From: Ruminococcaceae bacterium UBA7147
GTDB taxonomy: Bacteria; Bacillota; Clostridia; Oscillospirales; Acutalibacteraceae
Direction of reading: 5' to 3'
NCBI GenBank assembly: GCA_002491825.1
Contig: DKWR01000024.1
Coordinates: 57,376-74,686, forward strand
DNA length: 17,311 nucleotides
Part shown: positions 6,664 to 16,673 of the stretch, piece by piece
Position numbering within the stretch: the stretch's first letter is position 1
How the letters are laid out: each line of letters opens with the position of its first letter
Translations under genes and position numbers: made by a program
The notes under the pieces: generated by a model
Database searches by the model: none
What the model saw: only the letters and a program-made list of their open reading frames with translations
Told to the model about the DNA's origin: nothing

Positions 6664-7737
6664 TTAAAAATCGTCAAGAGTATCAATTTTATCAAGCTCG
6701 TCTATGTTATACGAAGTTTTTCTTGTGCTGTTCTTTTTATCGGGAGAGCTTTCAAAACTTTCAAGCTCTTTTTTATTCTTTATTCCGTTGCTGTTCCAGC
6801 GCTTAAGGATTCCGTCAATATAGCTGAACTTCATTGCTCCCTTGCTGTCAACGCATCTTTCATAGGCTTCACGCAGCATTTCGGGAGAGAACTTCCATTC
6901 CCCTACCCACTTTTCGCTGTATTCAAGCTGTTTTTTGGTGGGCGAACCGACGTTTTTCAGTCCGAAAGCAGAAGATACAATTGAAAAATTCTTATTCATC
7001 TGCTTTACTCTGCGGATTTTATCGTCAGCCGCTTCAAGCGTATCTATCCCCTCGTCTGCCCAGCCGATTCCGATTTTTTCAATTGCACGCATATTGCCCT
7101 TGTCGATGCTGATACAATACTGAATCAGCATAATAATAACGTCAAGCGGAAGTCCGCAGGTGTCTTTGAGCATTAAGAGCGTTGAAATGTCGGAATTTGA
7201 AAGCACCTTTCCGAGTGCCGTCTGCGCTTCTCCGACAAGGATTTTCAACTCCTCATCTACTGCAAGTCGCTGTGAGGTGAAAACATAATCAGGCTTTTGA
7301 GGACGTGTTACGGTAAAACGCTGTTTTGCCGACTCAACATCGCTTGAGATTTCTTCAACAGTTACTTCTTTATTTTCTTTATTAGAATATATTTCTTCTT
7401 TTATTTCCTCAATAGAATTATTGTTTGAGAATTTTTCTGATACAGAATTATAATTTTCCTTTTCTTCTGCAACGGCTTGTACGGGTTTATACTCGTTTTC
7501 GCTCTTCTGCAATATTCCCATACTTACCCAATAATCGAGCGCTTCGGGAATATCGGTCACATTAACGCCTGTTGCGGCTGAAATATCGTTGTCGGTAATT
7601 TCATTTCCGCTGTTTCGCAGGACATAAAGCAAGACCTTTAGCTTTACGCCGTCGGAGAATTTCAGTCCCTCGTCGACAATTTTTGAGGGCACTGCAAAAA
7701 CAGAGCTCCACGCTCCGAGATTTATTTTAATTGACAT
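6664..7737 (-). CDS. DnaD/DnaB-family primosomal protein (357 aa)
   Basis: A helicase-loading scaffold of the DnaD/DnaB (Firmicutes initiation protein) family, not the replicative helicase. Residues 1-85 form a winged-helix-like DDBH1 domain that opens with a NLGAWSSVFAVP segment. Residues 86-140 are a charged, low-complexity linker. Two DDBH2-like units then appear: 163-245 with KIGIGWADEGI, and 262-322 with YIDGILKRWNSNGI, each carrying the Y/I-x-x-I-x-x-W signature. This DDBH1-DDBH2-DDBH2 order is that of Bacillus DnaB, and the gene directly downstream is the DnaI-like loader, so I favour a DnaB-type role. Annotation pipelines would probably call it a DnaD domain protein. The ATG has AAAGGATG upstream. 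It is divergent from the TSCPD gene. Confidence 0.88.
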   Translation of the reverse strand: MSIKINLGAWSSVFAVPSKIVDEGLKFSDGVKLKVLLYVLRNSGNEITDNDISAATGVNVTDIPEALDYWVSMGILQKSENEYKPVQAVAEEKENYNSVSEKFSNNNSIEEIKEEIYSNKENKEVTVEEISSDVESAKQRFTVTRPQKPDYVFTSQRLAVDEELKILVGEAQTALGKVLSNSDISTLLMLKDTCGLPLDVIIMLIQYCISIDKGNMRAIEKIGIGWADEGIDTLEAADDKIRRVKQMNKNFSIVSSAFGLKNVGSPTKKQLEYSEKWVGEWKFSPEMLREAYERCVDSKGAMKFSYIDGILKRWNSNGIKNKKELESFESSPDKKNSTRKTSYNIDELDKIDTLDDF

Positions 7738-7764
7738 CTTATCAACATCCTTTATCTTTCTATT

Positions 7765-7770
7765 AGTATA
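7765..7770 (-). promoter_or_regulatory. Extended -10 promoter of the primosome operon
   Basis: On the minus strand TGTTATACT contains an extended -10 (TG-N-TATACT, hexamer at 7770-7765). The -35 region is weak (TTTTGA at 17 bases). Transcription would start about 20 bases before the DnaD/DnaB-like ATG. The 135-base divergent gap is very AT-rich; I could not fix a convincing promoter for the plus-strand gene. Confidence 0.5.
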
Positions 7771-7872
7771 ACATAAGTTTTATAAATTCAAAATAAAAAA
7801 ATAGAATTATATAGATTTTTTTAAAAAACTGTGATAACATAATAACAAAAGATTAAGAAAGAGGTCGATAAT

Positions 7873-8127
7873 ATGACACACACATATATTCCCCACGGCG
7901 TTTGTTCAAGACAGATGAATGTTGAGCTTGACGAAAACGGAGTTATCACTAACTGCGAAATCATAGGCGGTTGCGCAGGTAACACAACCGGCATCTGCGA
8001 GCTTGTTAAGGGTATGAATGCTGAAGAGGCAATCAGAAGAATTAAAGGCATTGACTGCCGAGGCAGAGGAACTTCCTGTCCCGACCAGCTTGCAAACGCT
8101 CTCGAAGAGGCATTGGAGAAGATATAA
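7873..8127 (+). CDS. TSCPD domain-containing protein (84 aa)
   Basis: A small protein made almost entirely of one TSCPD domain, like the stand-alone clostridial family TIGR03905 (family name from memory). Six cysteines are present (11, 28, 34, 42, 62, 69), with GGCAGN at 32-37, a CRGRGTSCPDQLA block at 62-74 covering the TSCPD signature, and a C-terminal helix. TSCPD domains also occur at the end of some ribonucleotide reductases, where they are thought to bind metal or nucleic acid. The stand-alone function is not known. The ATG has AGAGG 8 bases upstream. It is one of only two plus-strand genes here and is transcribed alone, away from the primosome operon. Its transcript would run to the bidirectional hairpin at 8300-8341, passing antisense to the 52-residue ORF. 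Confidence 0.9.
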   Translation: MTHTYIPHGVCSRQMNVELDENGVITNCEIIGGCAGNTTGICELVKGMNAEEAIRRIKGIDCRGRGTSCPDQLANALEEALEKI

Positions 8128-8133
8128 CGCATC

Positions 8134-8292
8134 TTATTCGTGCTTTTTGCGGTGATAGATTATAATTTTCGGCTTTACGTGCTTGCGTTTTGATAAAACA
8201 GTGTTAATAATACGCTTTACTAAAAATGCAAACGCTACTGTTATTACTGAAATTAAAGTTATTATCCCGACAATTATTAAAAATTCATACAT
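8134..8292 (-). CDS. Putative small single-pass membrane protein (52 aa)
   Basis: A 52-codon frame on the minus strand that automatic gene finders may skip. It begins MYEFLIIVGIITLISVIT and continues through a hydrophobic segment to about residue 24, followed by a strongly basic tail (KRI, SKRKHVKPK, HRKKHE). This is the expected form of a bitopic protein with a cytoplasmic positive C-terminus. TAAGGA lies 8 bases before the ATG; an in-frame ATG three codons earlier sits too close to it. The frame is complete, ends in TAA 6 bases from the end of the convergent TSCPD gene, and fills the gap between that gene and the ligA terminator. Oddly, its ribosome binding site is in the 3' arm of that hairpin and its start follows the T-tract. 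No family recognised. Confidence 0.5.
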   Translation of the reverse strand: MYEFLIIVGIITLISVITVAFAFLVKRIINTVLSKRKHVKPKIIIYHRKKHE

Positions 8293-8350
8293 AAAAAACA
8301 TCCTTACATTTATAAGATACTTAAATTATAAATGTAAGGATTTGTATTTT
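8293..8350. terminator. Bidirectional terminator, 16-bp perfect inverted repeat
   Basis: Positions 8300-8315 are perfectly complementary to 8326-8341 (arms contain CCTTACAT and ATGTAAGG), with a ten-base loop. The minus strand continues GTTTTTT, terminating ligA. The plus strand continues TTGTATTTTTT, which can terminate the TSCPD transcript. The minus-strand 3' arm also holds the ribosome binding site of the 52-residue ORF. Confidence 0.8.
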
Positions 8351-8372
8351 TTAAAGAAATGTGTAGGAGATT

Positions 8373-10983
<2,611 letters not shown>

Positions 10984-11000
10984 AATAATCCTCCGTTTTC

Positions 11001-11020
11001 TCGTTATATATCGTTATATA
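11001..11020. repeat. Exact tandem repeat of a 10-base unit
   Basis: The unit TCGTTATATA occurs twice without a gap. On the minus strand each copy gives TATATAACGA, so two TATATA boxes, potential -10 elements, lie 10 bases apart upstream of the HD-domain gene. No good -35 element is visible because the terminator hairpin occupies that place. Confidence 0.6.
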
Positions 11021-11051
11021 AAAACAGGGCACCCGTTAAGGTGCCCTTTTT
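11018..11051. terminator. Terminator of the murR-ispH/rpsA operon
   Basis: AGGGCACC (11026-11033) pairs perfectly with GGTGCCCT (11040-11047) around a six-base loop. The minus strand continues TGTTTTTATA, and the plus strand continues TTTTTA. It lies 9 bases after the stop codon of the ispH-S1 fusion gene and separates it from the HD-ligA unit. Confidence 0.9.
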
Positions 11052-11059
11052 ATGTTTGA

Positions 11060-13072
11060 TTATTCAGCGTCCTCAGCTGTAACTTCTTCTGTTTCAGCAG
11101 CTTCTTCAGTAGGTGCAGTTTCCTTTACGGGAGCCTGCTCGTCCTCGGGAAGAAGTGCGCGCATTGAAAGGCTTACACGCTTCTTGTCAAAGTCGATTGC
11201 TGTAATCTTTGCGTCAACAACTTCGCCAACCTTAAGAACGTCAGCGGGCTTGTCGATTCTCTTGTTGGCAATCTGGGAAATGTGAATAAGACCGTCAATG
11301 CCGGGGATGATGTTTGCGAATGCACCGAAGGTTGTAAGACCAACGATTGTAGCCTTAACAACTGTGCCCTCGGGATAGTTGTTCTTGAGGATTTCCCACG
11401 GATTGTCTTCTGCGTTCTTGAAGCCGAGAGAAATTTTCTTTGTTTCCTCGTTGATGTCCTTTACATATACGTCAACAGTATCGCCAACGTTTACAACCTC
11501 GCTGGGGTGCTTGATGTGAGTCCATGAAAGCTCGGAGATGTGAATCATACCGAATACGCCGCCGAGGTCAACAAATGCACCGTAGCTTGTGAGCGACTTA
11601 ACAACGCCCTTGTATCTCTTGCCGATTTCACAGGTTTTCCAGAATTCTTCACGCTGTGCAGCTCTCTGCTCCTTGAGCACGCTGCGGATTGAGCCGATTG
11701 CTCTTCTGCGTCTGCCGTGCTGTGAAACCTCGATAAGTCTGAAGTCAACATCCTGACCTACGAGATCCTCAAGGCTTTCGTCACGGGTTGCTGTAGCCTG
11801 TGATGCAGGGATAAATACTCTTACGCCGTTGTAAAGAACGATTACGCCGCCCTTAACAGCCTCTGTTACCTTGCTTGTGAGAATTTCCTGGGAGTCAACC
11901 TTCTCCTGAAGCTCCTCCCAGCCCTTCTGTGCGTCTACTCTGCGCTTGGAAAGCATAATTGTGCCTTCCTGATCGTTTGTCTTCATAATGAGAAGTTCAA
12001 TTTCGTCGCCAACCTTAACAACGTCCTCAGGCTTTGCATTGGGGTCGTTTGAAAGCTCGGAAGCAGGAATGATTCCTGTCTGCTTTCTGCCGACGTCAAC
12101 CTGAACTTCGTTGGGCGCAATGCTGAGCACTGTACCCATTACCCTCTCGTTTGTATTTAAGTTTTTGAGGGATTCTTCAAGTAACTCCTCAAAAGATTCT
12201 TCAAAATTTGTTTCACCGGATTTAATTTCACTCATTGTATCCAGTACCTCCTTTATTATCCTTGCAGGTGTTGACGCACCCGCAGTTACGCCTATGTTTT
12301 TTGCCGACCTAACTTTTGAATAGTCAAGCTCGCTTGCCGTTTCGATAAGTACGGTGTTAAGGCACTGCTTTTTACAGATATCAAAAAGCTTGCCCGTATT
12401 TGAGCTGTGCCTGTCTCCAATAACAATCATAAAGTCAGAAGTTGCCGCTATTGCATCCGCTTCGGTTTGCCTAACTGACGTAGCATTACATATTGTATCA
12501 AATATTTTCGCATTTGTACATAGCTTTTTTATCTTTTTTATACATTTTTTCCATTCTTTTGTATCAAAAGTGGTTTGTGCAACAACTAACACCTGTTTAT
12601 TATTCGATTTTAGAATAATAGAGAGAACTTCATCGAGTTCTTCCTCGTTGTTGAAGGTGTGGCACTCGGCTTTACAGTGACCGATTATGCCGCAGACCTC
12701 GGGATGCTTGTTGTTTCCGGCTATGAGAACAATGTCGTTTTCAGGGTTGGCTGACGAAACTGTCTTGTGTATTTTCTTGACGAACGGACAGGTTGCGTCC
12801 TTGTAGTCCGTTCCCCTTTTTTCAAGCTCGTCAATCACTGACTGGGGTACTCCATGGGAACGGATAACAAGAATTTCGCCCTCTTTAAGCTCGTCAACGG
12901 AATCGACGGGACTACAGCCACGCTGTTCAAGCTCACGGACAACCTCCATATTGTGGATTATCGGTCCGAGAGTGCAGACTTTATAATTTTTATCGAGAAG
13001 CTCTTCAACCATTTTAATTGCACGGTTCACGCCGAAGCAGAAGCCTGCCGATTCAGCCTTTCTTATATTCAC
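11060..13072 (-). CDS. ispH: Fused HMBPP reductase IspH - ribosomal protein S1 (670 aa)
   Basis: One frame encodes two proteins. Residues 1-282 are IspH (LytB), the iron-sulfur enzyme that makes IPP and DMAPP at the end of the MEP isoprenoid pathway. The three cluster cysteines are Cys12 (FCFGV), Cys95 (TCPFV) and Cys195 (CNAT); substrate-site His40, His73, His123 and the catalytic Glu125 are present. Residues 308-378, 395-465, 483-552 and 568-638 are four S1 RNA-binding domains (third and fourth with SYGAFVDLGG and TFGAFANI), followed by an acidic tail. S1 binds mRNA on the 30S subunit. This fusion is known in Clostridia. Both halves look intact. The start is GTG at 13072, with AGGA about 6 bases upstream and 20 bases of overlap with plsC, suggesting translational coupling. 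An excellent internal ribosome binding site precedes Met280. It is last in its operon. Confidence 0.95.
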   Translation of the reverse strand: MNIRKAESAGFCFGVNRAIKMVEELLDKNYKVCTLGPIIHNMEVVRELEQRGCSPVDSVDELKEGEILVIRSHGVPQSVIDELEKRGTDYKDATCPFVKKIHKTVSSANPENDIVLIAGNNKHPEVCGIIGHCKAECHTFNNEEELDEVLSIILKSNNKQVLVVAQTTFDTKEWKKCIKKIKKLCTNAKIFDTICNATSVRQTEADAIAATSDFMIVIGDRHSSNTGKLFDICKKQCLNTVLIETASELDYSKVRSAKNIGVTAGASTPARIIKEVLDTMSEIKSGETNFEESFEELLEESLKNLNTNERVMGTVLSIAPNEVQVDVGRKQTGIIPASELSNDPNAKPEDVVKVGDEIELLIMKTNDQEGTIMLSKRRVDAQKGWEELQEKVDSQEILTSKVTEAVKGGVIVLYNGVRVFIPASQATATRDESLEDLVGQDVDFRLIEVSQHGRRRRAIGSIRSVLKEQRAAQREEFWKTCEIGKRYKGVVKSLTSYGAFVDLGGVFGMIHISELSWTHIKHPSEVVNVGDTVDVYVKDINEETKKISLGFKNAEDNPWEILKNNYPEGTVVKATIVGLTTFGAFANIIPGIDGLIHISQIANKRIDKPADVLKVGEVVDAKITAIDFDKKRVSLSMRALLPEDEQAPVKETAPTEEAAETEEVTAEDAE
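12233..12254 (-). promoter_or_regulatory. Internal ribosome binding site and ATG at the IspH/S1 junction
   Basis: On the minus strand AAAGGAGGT (12254-12246), a full match to the anti-Shine-Dalgarno sequence, is followed by an in-frame ATG (12235-12233), Met280 of the fusion. The spacing from GGAGG is 11 bases. Initiation here would give a free S1 protein of 391 residues beginning MSEIKSGET, just past the end of the IspH fold. Confidence 0.55.
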
Positions 13073-13685
13073 GCAAATCCTGCTCCCTCATCTTTTTGAT
13101 TTCCGCCATAATGCGGTTTGAAGCGTCCTTCAGCTCACGTCTGCCGCCGTCGGGAGTAAGACCGAGCTCTTCGGGAGTAAGCGGCTCGCCGAAGTGAATT
13201 ACACGCTTTGCAAAGGTGTGTTTCGGATTGCCGACAACGGTAATGCAAGCAGGAATAACAGGCACCTGCATTTGCTGTGCAACGAGAGCGCATCCGCTTC
13301 TCGGGCGCATAAGCTCACCTGTTTTCGTTCTTCCGCCCTCGAGGAAAATCGTCATTATTTCGCCGTCTTTTATCAAATCCTCGCCTGTCTTTATAGCCTT
13401 GTTGTCGCCTGCTCCCCTTTCAACAGGAAAAGCACCGAGGGAACGAATCAGAAAGGCAAAAGCCTTGTTGCGAAAAAGCTCTGATTTCGCCATAAAATAC
13501 AGTCTGCGTTTCTGGCAAAGACCGAGCAGAACAGGGTCTGAAAACGAAAGGTGATTGCTTGCAACGATAAATCCGCCTTTTTCGGGGATTGTGTGATTAT
13601 TAATCGGCTTGTATCTGTAAAACAGCTTGAAAATAGGCATGCAGACTACTCTGCCGATTGCATAGAGAACCTTTGACTGTCCCAT
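13053..13685 (-). CDS. plsC: 1-acyl-sn-glycerol-3-phosphate acyltransferase PlsC (210 aa)
   Basis: Adds the second acyl chain to lysophosphatidic acid, forming phosphatidic acid at the inner face of the membrane. The catalytic HX4D motif is NHLSFSDP (His45, Asp50). Block II is PVERG (85-89), block III is FLEGGRT (112-118, with Leu where FPEGTR is usual) and block IV VPVIPACI (139-146). The N-terminus has a mildly hydrophobic GRVVCMPIFKLFY segment for membrane contact. Length is typical. The start ATG shares one base with the cmk stop (TGATG), and its own end overlaps the GTG of ispH by 20 bases, so translation of cmk, plsC and ispH-S1 is probably coupled. The cmk-plsC-ispH order is common in Clostridia. 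Confidence 0.93.
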   Translation of the reverse strand: MGQSKVLYAIGRVVCMPIFKLFYRYKPINNHTIPEKGGFIVASNHLSFSDPVLLGLCQKRRLYFMAKSELFRNKAFAFLIRSLGAFPVERGAGDNKAIKTGEDLIKDGEIMTIFLEGGRTKTGELMRPRSGCALVAQQMQVPVIPACITVVGNPKHTFAKRVIHFGEPLTPEELGLTPDGGRRELKDASNRIMAEIKKMREQDLREYKKG

Positions 13686-14353
13686 CAGATATTCTCCTTT
13701 ATTACGGAAATTATTTTTTCGACCGACTGTTCAAAATCAAGCTCGGTTGTATCTACCATTACACAGCCCTCGGCAGGCTTGAGCGGAGCGGTTTCACGGT
13801 GGGAATCGTTGTAGTCACGGGTGATTACGTCGTTTAAAATATCCTCGTATTTTACGTCCATTCCCTTTTCGCAAAGCTCCTTGTATCTGCGCTGTGCCCT
13901 TGCTTCGGAAGAAGCGGTAAGGAAGATTTTAACCTTTGCATCTGGCAGAACTACTGTTCCGATGTCACGTCCGTCCATAATTACGTTGTGAGCTTTTGCC
14001 ATATTTCTCTGTAAGTCAAGAAGATATGCTCTGACTGACGGAACGGCTGAAATCTTTGAAGCCATCATTGAAGCCTCCGGAGTTCTGATAAGTCCTGAAA
14101 CGTCCTCTCCGTCAAGCAGAACAATCTGCTCTCCCTTATCGTTAAAGGTAAGGTCAACTGTTATTTCACTTAACAGCTTTTCAACTTCAACTGACGGTTT
14201 CGGCTCAACGCCCTTTCGTGTAGCCGCAAGTCCGATTGTGCGGTAAAGTGCACCTGTATCAACATAGATAAAGTCAAGAGCTTTTGCGGCTCTCTTTGCA
14301 ATCGAGGACTTTCCTGCGCCGGCAGGTCCGTCAAGTGCTATTGCAACTGACAT
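13685..14353 (-). CDS. cmk: Cytidylate kinase (222 aa)
   Basis: Phosphorylates CMP and dCMP with ATP in pyrimidine salvage. The P-loop is GPAGAGKSS (9-17). DFIYVDTGALYR (27-38) and the DGRDIGTVV block (127-135) are hallmark substrate-binding segments, and the lid region lies near 150-160 (ARAQRRYKE). Length is normal. AAAGGATG lies 6 bases before the ATG. It starts 31 bases after the BaiN-type gene and ends in TGATG overlap with plsC. Linkage of cmk to S1 is ancient and also seen in proteobacteria (cmk-rpsA). Confidence 0.96.
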   Translation of the reverse strand: MSVAIALDGPAGAGKSSIAKRAAKALDFIYVDTGALYRTIGLAATRKGVEPKPSVEVEKLLSEITVDLTFNDKGEQIVLLDGEDVSGLIRTPEASMMASKISAVPSVRAYLLDLQRNMAKAHNVIMDGRDIGTVVLPDAKVKIFLTASSEARAQRRYKELCEKGMDVKYEDILNDVITRDYNDSHRETAPLKPAEGCVMVDTTELDFEQSVEKIISVIKENI

Positions 14354-14384
14354 TTATTTCATCCTTTCAAAAAGTAAAATTCTA

Positions 14385-15623
14385 TTAAAGCTCGGCGGCG
14401 GAAATTCCTGCAAGTCTGCCTGTACTCCATGCAATTTGCAAATTAAAGCCGCCTGTATAAGCGTCGCAGTCGATAACTTCTCCTGCAAAATACAAGCCTT
14501 TTACAAGCTTGCTTTCCATAGTCTTGGGGTTGATTTCGGAGGTTTTTACTCCGCCGGAGGTGATTATAGCCTCCTCAATTGGGCGAAATCCGCTTATTTC
14601 TACGGTAAATTCTTTTAAAATTTCGCAGAGCCTTCTGCGTTCTTCCTTTGTAACAGAGTTGCACTTTTTGTCAAACGGCACTCCCCAGCGTTTTAAAACG
14701 GGGACTATAATCTTTCTCGGCAAAAGCTTTGAAAATGAATTTGAAACGTCTTTATTGGAGTTCTCTCTGAAATCATTTTGCAGTCTTTTGTCAAGCTGTT
14801 CGGGGGTTAATGCCGGCTTTAAGTCAATTACTGCGGTGTATTTGCCGTCTGTAATATCACGGATTTGCGAGCTTGCCGACAGAATCATCGGACCGCTCAT
14901 TCCGAAGTGTGTAAAGAGCATTTCACCGAAATCCGAATAAACAGCTTTCTGCGATTTATTGTCAACAATTTTAAGAGATACATTCTTAAGCGACAATCCC
15001 TGCATAGATTTGCAGTCGGGATTTTTGCTTTCAAGAGGTACAAGCGAGGGTTTAAGCTCGGTTACTGTATGTCCTGCCTGCTTTGCAAGAATGTAGCCGT
15101 CACCGGTTGAGCCTGTCAGCGGATAGCTTTTTCCGCCGCAGCAGATTATTACGCTGTCGGCATAATACGTTTCGTTTTCGCACTTTACGCCGATTATCTC
15201 GTCGTCCTCAATTATAAGTGAAACAGCATTGTCGCAGACGATTTTACAACCTTTATCACGCACAAAATCGTGCAGAGTATCGACAACATCAACAGCCTTG
15301 TCCGACATCGGGAACACCCTGTTTCCTCTTTCGGTTTTGAGCTGTAAGCCCAGTTGTTCGAAAAAATCAATTGCGTCCTGCGGAGTAAAGCCGTTGAGTG
15401 CAGAATAAAGGAATCTGCCGTTTACGGGTACGTTGCGGATAAAATTCTGAACGTCACAATTATTTGTTACGTTGCATCTGCCCTTGCCCGTTATCATAAT
15501 TTTTCTGCCGACACGCTTATTCTTTTCAATCAGCGTTACCTTTGCACCGTTCTCTGCGGCAAAGCCGGACGCCATTAAACCCGAAGCTCCCGCGCCGATT
15601 ACAACTACCTTTTTACTTATCAT
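14385..15623 (-). CDS. BaiN/RdsA-type FAD-dependent oxidoreductase (412 aa)
   Basis: A flavoprotein of the HI0933/aminoacetone-oxidase-like family; members include BaiN, proposed in bile-acid dehydroxylation, but the true substrate of most is unknown. The start MISKKVVVIGAGASGL carries the Rossmann GAGASG (10-15). The family motif GRKIMITGKGRCNVTN lies at 39-54, GGKSYPLTGSTGDGY in the middle, and the C-terminal FAD motif FAGEVIDCDAYTGGFN near residues 380-396. The frame is open for 32 more codons upstream, but those overlap the regulator gene and look uncharacteristic, so ATG at 15623 is chosen. Its binding site is weak (AGGA 13-14 bases away) and it overlaps the regulator stop by 11 bases, so it probably depends on translational coupling. 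It lies second in the operon. Confidence 0.9.
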   Translation of the reverse strand: MISKKVVVIGAGASGLMASGFAAENGAKVTLIEKNKRVGRKIMITGKGRCNVTNNCDVQNFIRNVPVNGRFLYSALNGFTPQDAIDFFEQLGLQLKTERGNRVFPMSDKAVDVVDTLHDFVRDKGCKIVCDNAVSLIIEDDEIIGVKCENETYYADSVIICCGGKSYPLTGSTGDGYILAKQAGHTVTELKPSLVPLESKNPDCKSMQGLSLKNVSLKIVDNKSQKAVYSDFGEMLFTHFGMSGPMILSASSQIRDITDGKYTAVIDLKPALTPEQLDKRLQNDFRENSNKDVSNSFSKLLPRKIIVPVLKRWGVPFDKKCNSVTKEERRRLCEILKEFTVEISGFRPIEEAIITSGGVKTSEINPKTMESKLVKGLYFAGEVIDCDAYTGGFNLQIAWSTGRLAGISAAEL

Positions 15624-16506
15624 TTTCTGATTTACTATCCTGTTCGTCATCGTGGTTGGTGTAAACGCCCTCTTTGTTCCACACTCTTTCAAGCTCACGG
15701 AAGGTATCGGAGACCTCATCCTTTTTCTTAAGAACGGTTGCTACAATAAGAGCGTTAATAAGACTCAACGGTGCAACGAGTGAATCGACAATTGATGCCA
15801 TATCACTTCTTGCAATAAGCACCGAGTCGGCTGACTGCACAAGCGGAGACGCCATACTGTCGGTGATTGCAACGGCGTGAGCGCCTCTTGAACGTGCAAA
15901 GTCCATAGCCTCAACAGCCATAGCGCTGTAGCGTGGGAATGAAACGCCAATCATAACGTCCTTGTCGGTTATTCTGAAAATATGCTCATATGTAGTGGTG
16001 GAGCTTGTGGTGTTGATTACACGCACGTTATCGAAAATAAGCTCAAAATAGTAAGCGAGGAAGTTTGCAATTGCGGCGGTTGAGCGAACGCCGAAAATAT
16101 AGATACGCTCTGCCTTGCAGATTTCATCAACGGCACGGTTGAAATCCTCGTGAGAGGTTTCTTCAATCGTTCTCCTGATTTTTTCAATATCCTGATTCAG
16201 AACGCTGTCAAGGACATTTTCGTCGCCGATACGCCCCGAAGTCACTTCAATTCGCTGAACGGAGGTGAGCTTGTTTCTTATCATCTCCTGCATAGCCTTC
16301 TGAAGCTTCGGATAACCGTCGTAGCCGAGTTCGGAGGCAAAGCGTACAACCGTGCTTTCGGAAACGCCGACTGTTTCGCCGAGCTTTGAAGCGGTCATAA
16401 AAGCCGCCTTGTCGTAATGTTCTTCTATATATAAAGCAATCCTTTTCTGTCCTTTCGAAAAAGAATTCATCATCAAATCAATTCTTGTCAGCAAATGCGT
16501 TATCAT
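15613..16506 (-). CDS. MurR/RpiR-family transcriptional regulator (297 aa)
   Basis: A sugar-phosphate-responsive regulator. Residues 1-77 form the RpiR helix-turn-helix domain, with the recognition part ASKLGETVGVSESTVVRFASELGY split over 39-62. Residues 125-255 form a SIS sugar-isomerase-like domain (IYIFGVRSTAAIA, then IGVSFPRYSAMAVE). The C-terminal 40 residues are charged. Such regulators usually control amino-sugar or cell-wall sugar genes, yet none is adjacent, so the target is unknown and it may act elsewhere or on itself. AGGAG lies 9 bases before the ATG. It is first in the operon and overlaps the downstream flavoprotein gene. Confidence 0.93.
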   Translation of the reverse strand: MITHLLTRIDLMMNSFSKGQKRIALYIEEHYDKAAFMTASKLGETVGVSESTVVRFASELGYDGYPKLQKAMQEMIRNKLTSVQRIEVTSGRIGDENVLDSVLNQDIEKIRRTIEETSHEDFNRAVDEICKAERIYIFGVRSTAAIANFLAYYFELIFDNVRVINTTSSTTTYEHIFRITDKDVMIGVSFPRYSAMAVEAMDFARSRGAHAVAITDSMASPLVQSADSVLIARSDMASIVDSLVAPLSLINALIVATVLKKKDEVSDTFRELERVWNKEGVYTNHDDEQDSKSENDK

Positions 16507-16544
16507 ATTATGATACTCCTTATTTTGTATATCTATACTTTTTC

Positions 16545-16573
16545 ATTTTAACATAAAGACTTGCAAAATTCAA
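16545..16573 (-). promoter_or_regulatory. Promoter of the regulator-ispH/S1 operon
   Basis: On the minus strand TTGAAT (16573-16568), a 17-base spacer ending in TGT, and TAAAAT (16550-16545) form a good SigA promoter with an extended -10. Transcription would begin near 16538, about 32 bases before the regulator ATG. Confidence 0.75.
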
Positions 16574-16608
16574 TAATTACTACTTTAATTTTAATTAATT
16601 TTTACAAC

Positions 16609-16637
16609 TTGAAAAATGTCGTACGTGATATTATAAT
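16609..16637 (+). promoter_or_regulatory. Promoter of the HAD phosphatase gene
   Basis: TTGAAA (16609-16614), a 17-base spacer and TATAAT (16632-16637) give a near-consensus SigA promoter. Transcription would begin near 16644, about 30 bases before the ATG. It is back-to-back with the regulator promoter, the two -35 elements being 35 bases apart. Confidence 0.85.
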
Positions 16638-16673
16638 GTAATAAACATTATTGACAACGGAAAGAAATAAAAT

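Noticed and set aside
15624..15719. N-terminal extension of 32 residues on the BaiN-type flavoprotein
   Set aside because: The Rossmann fold should begin within a few residues of the start, and the extra part overlaps the regulator gene in another frame and does not resemble the family.
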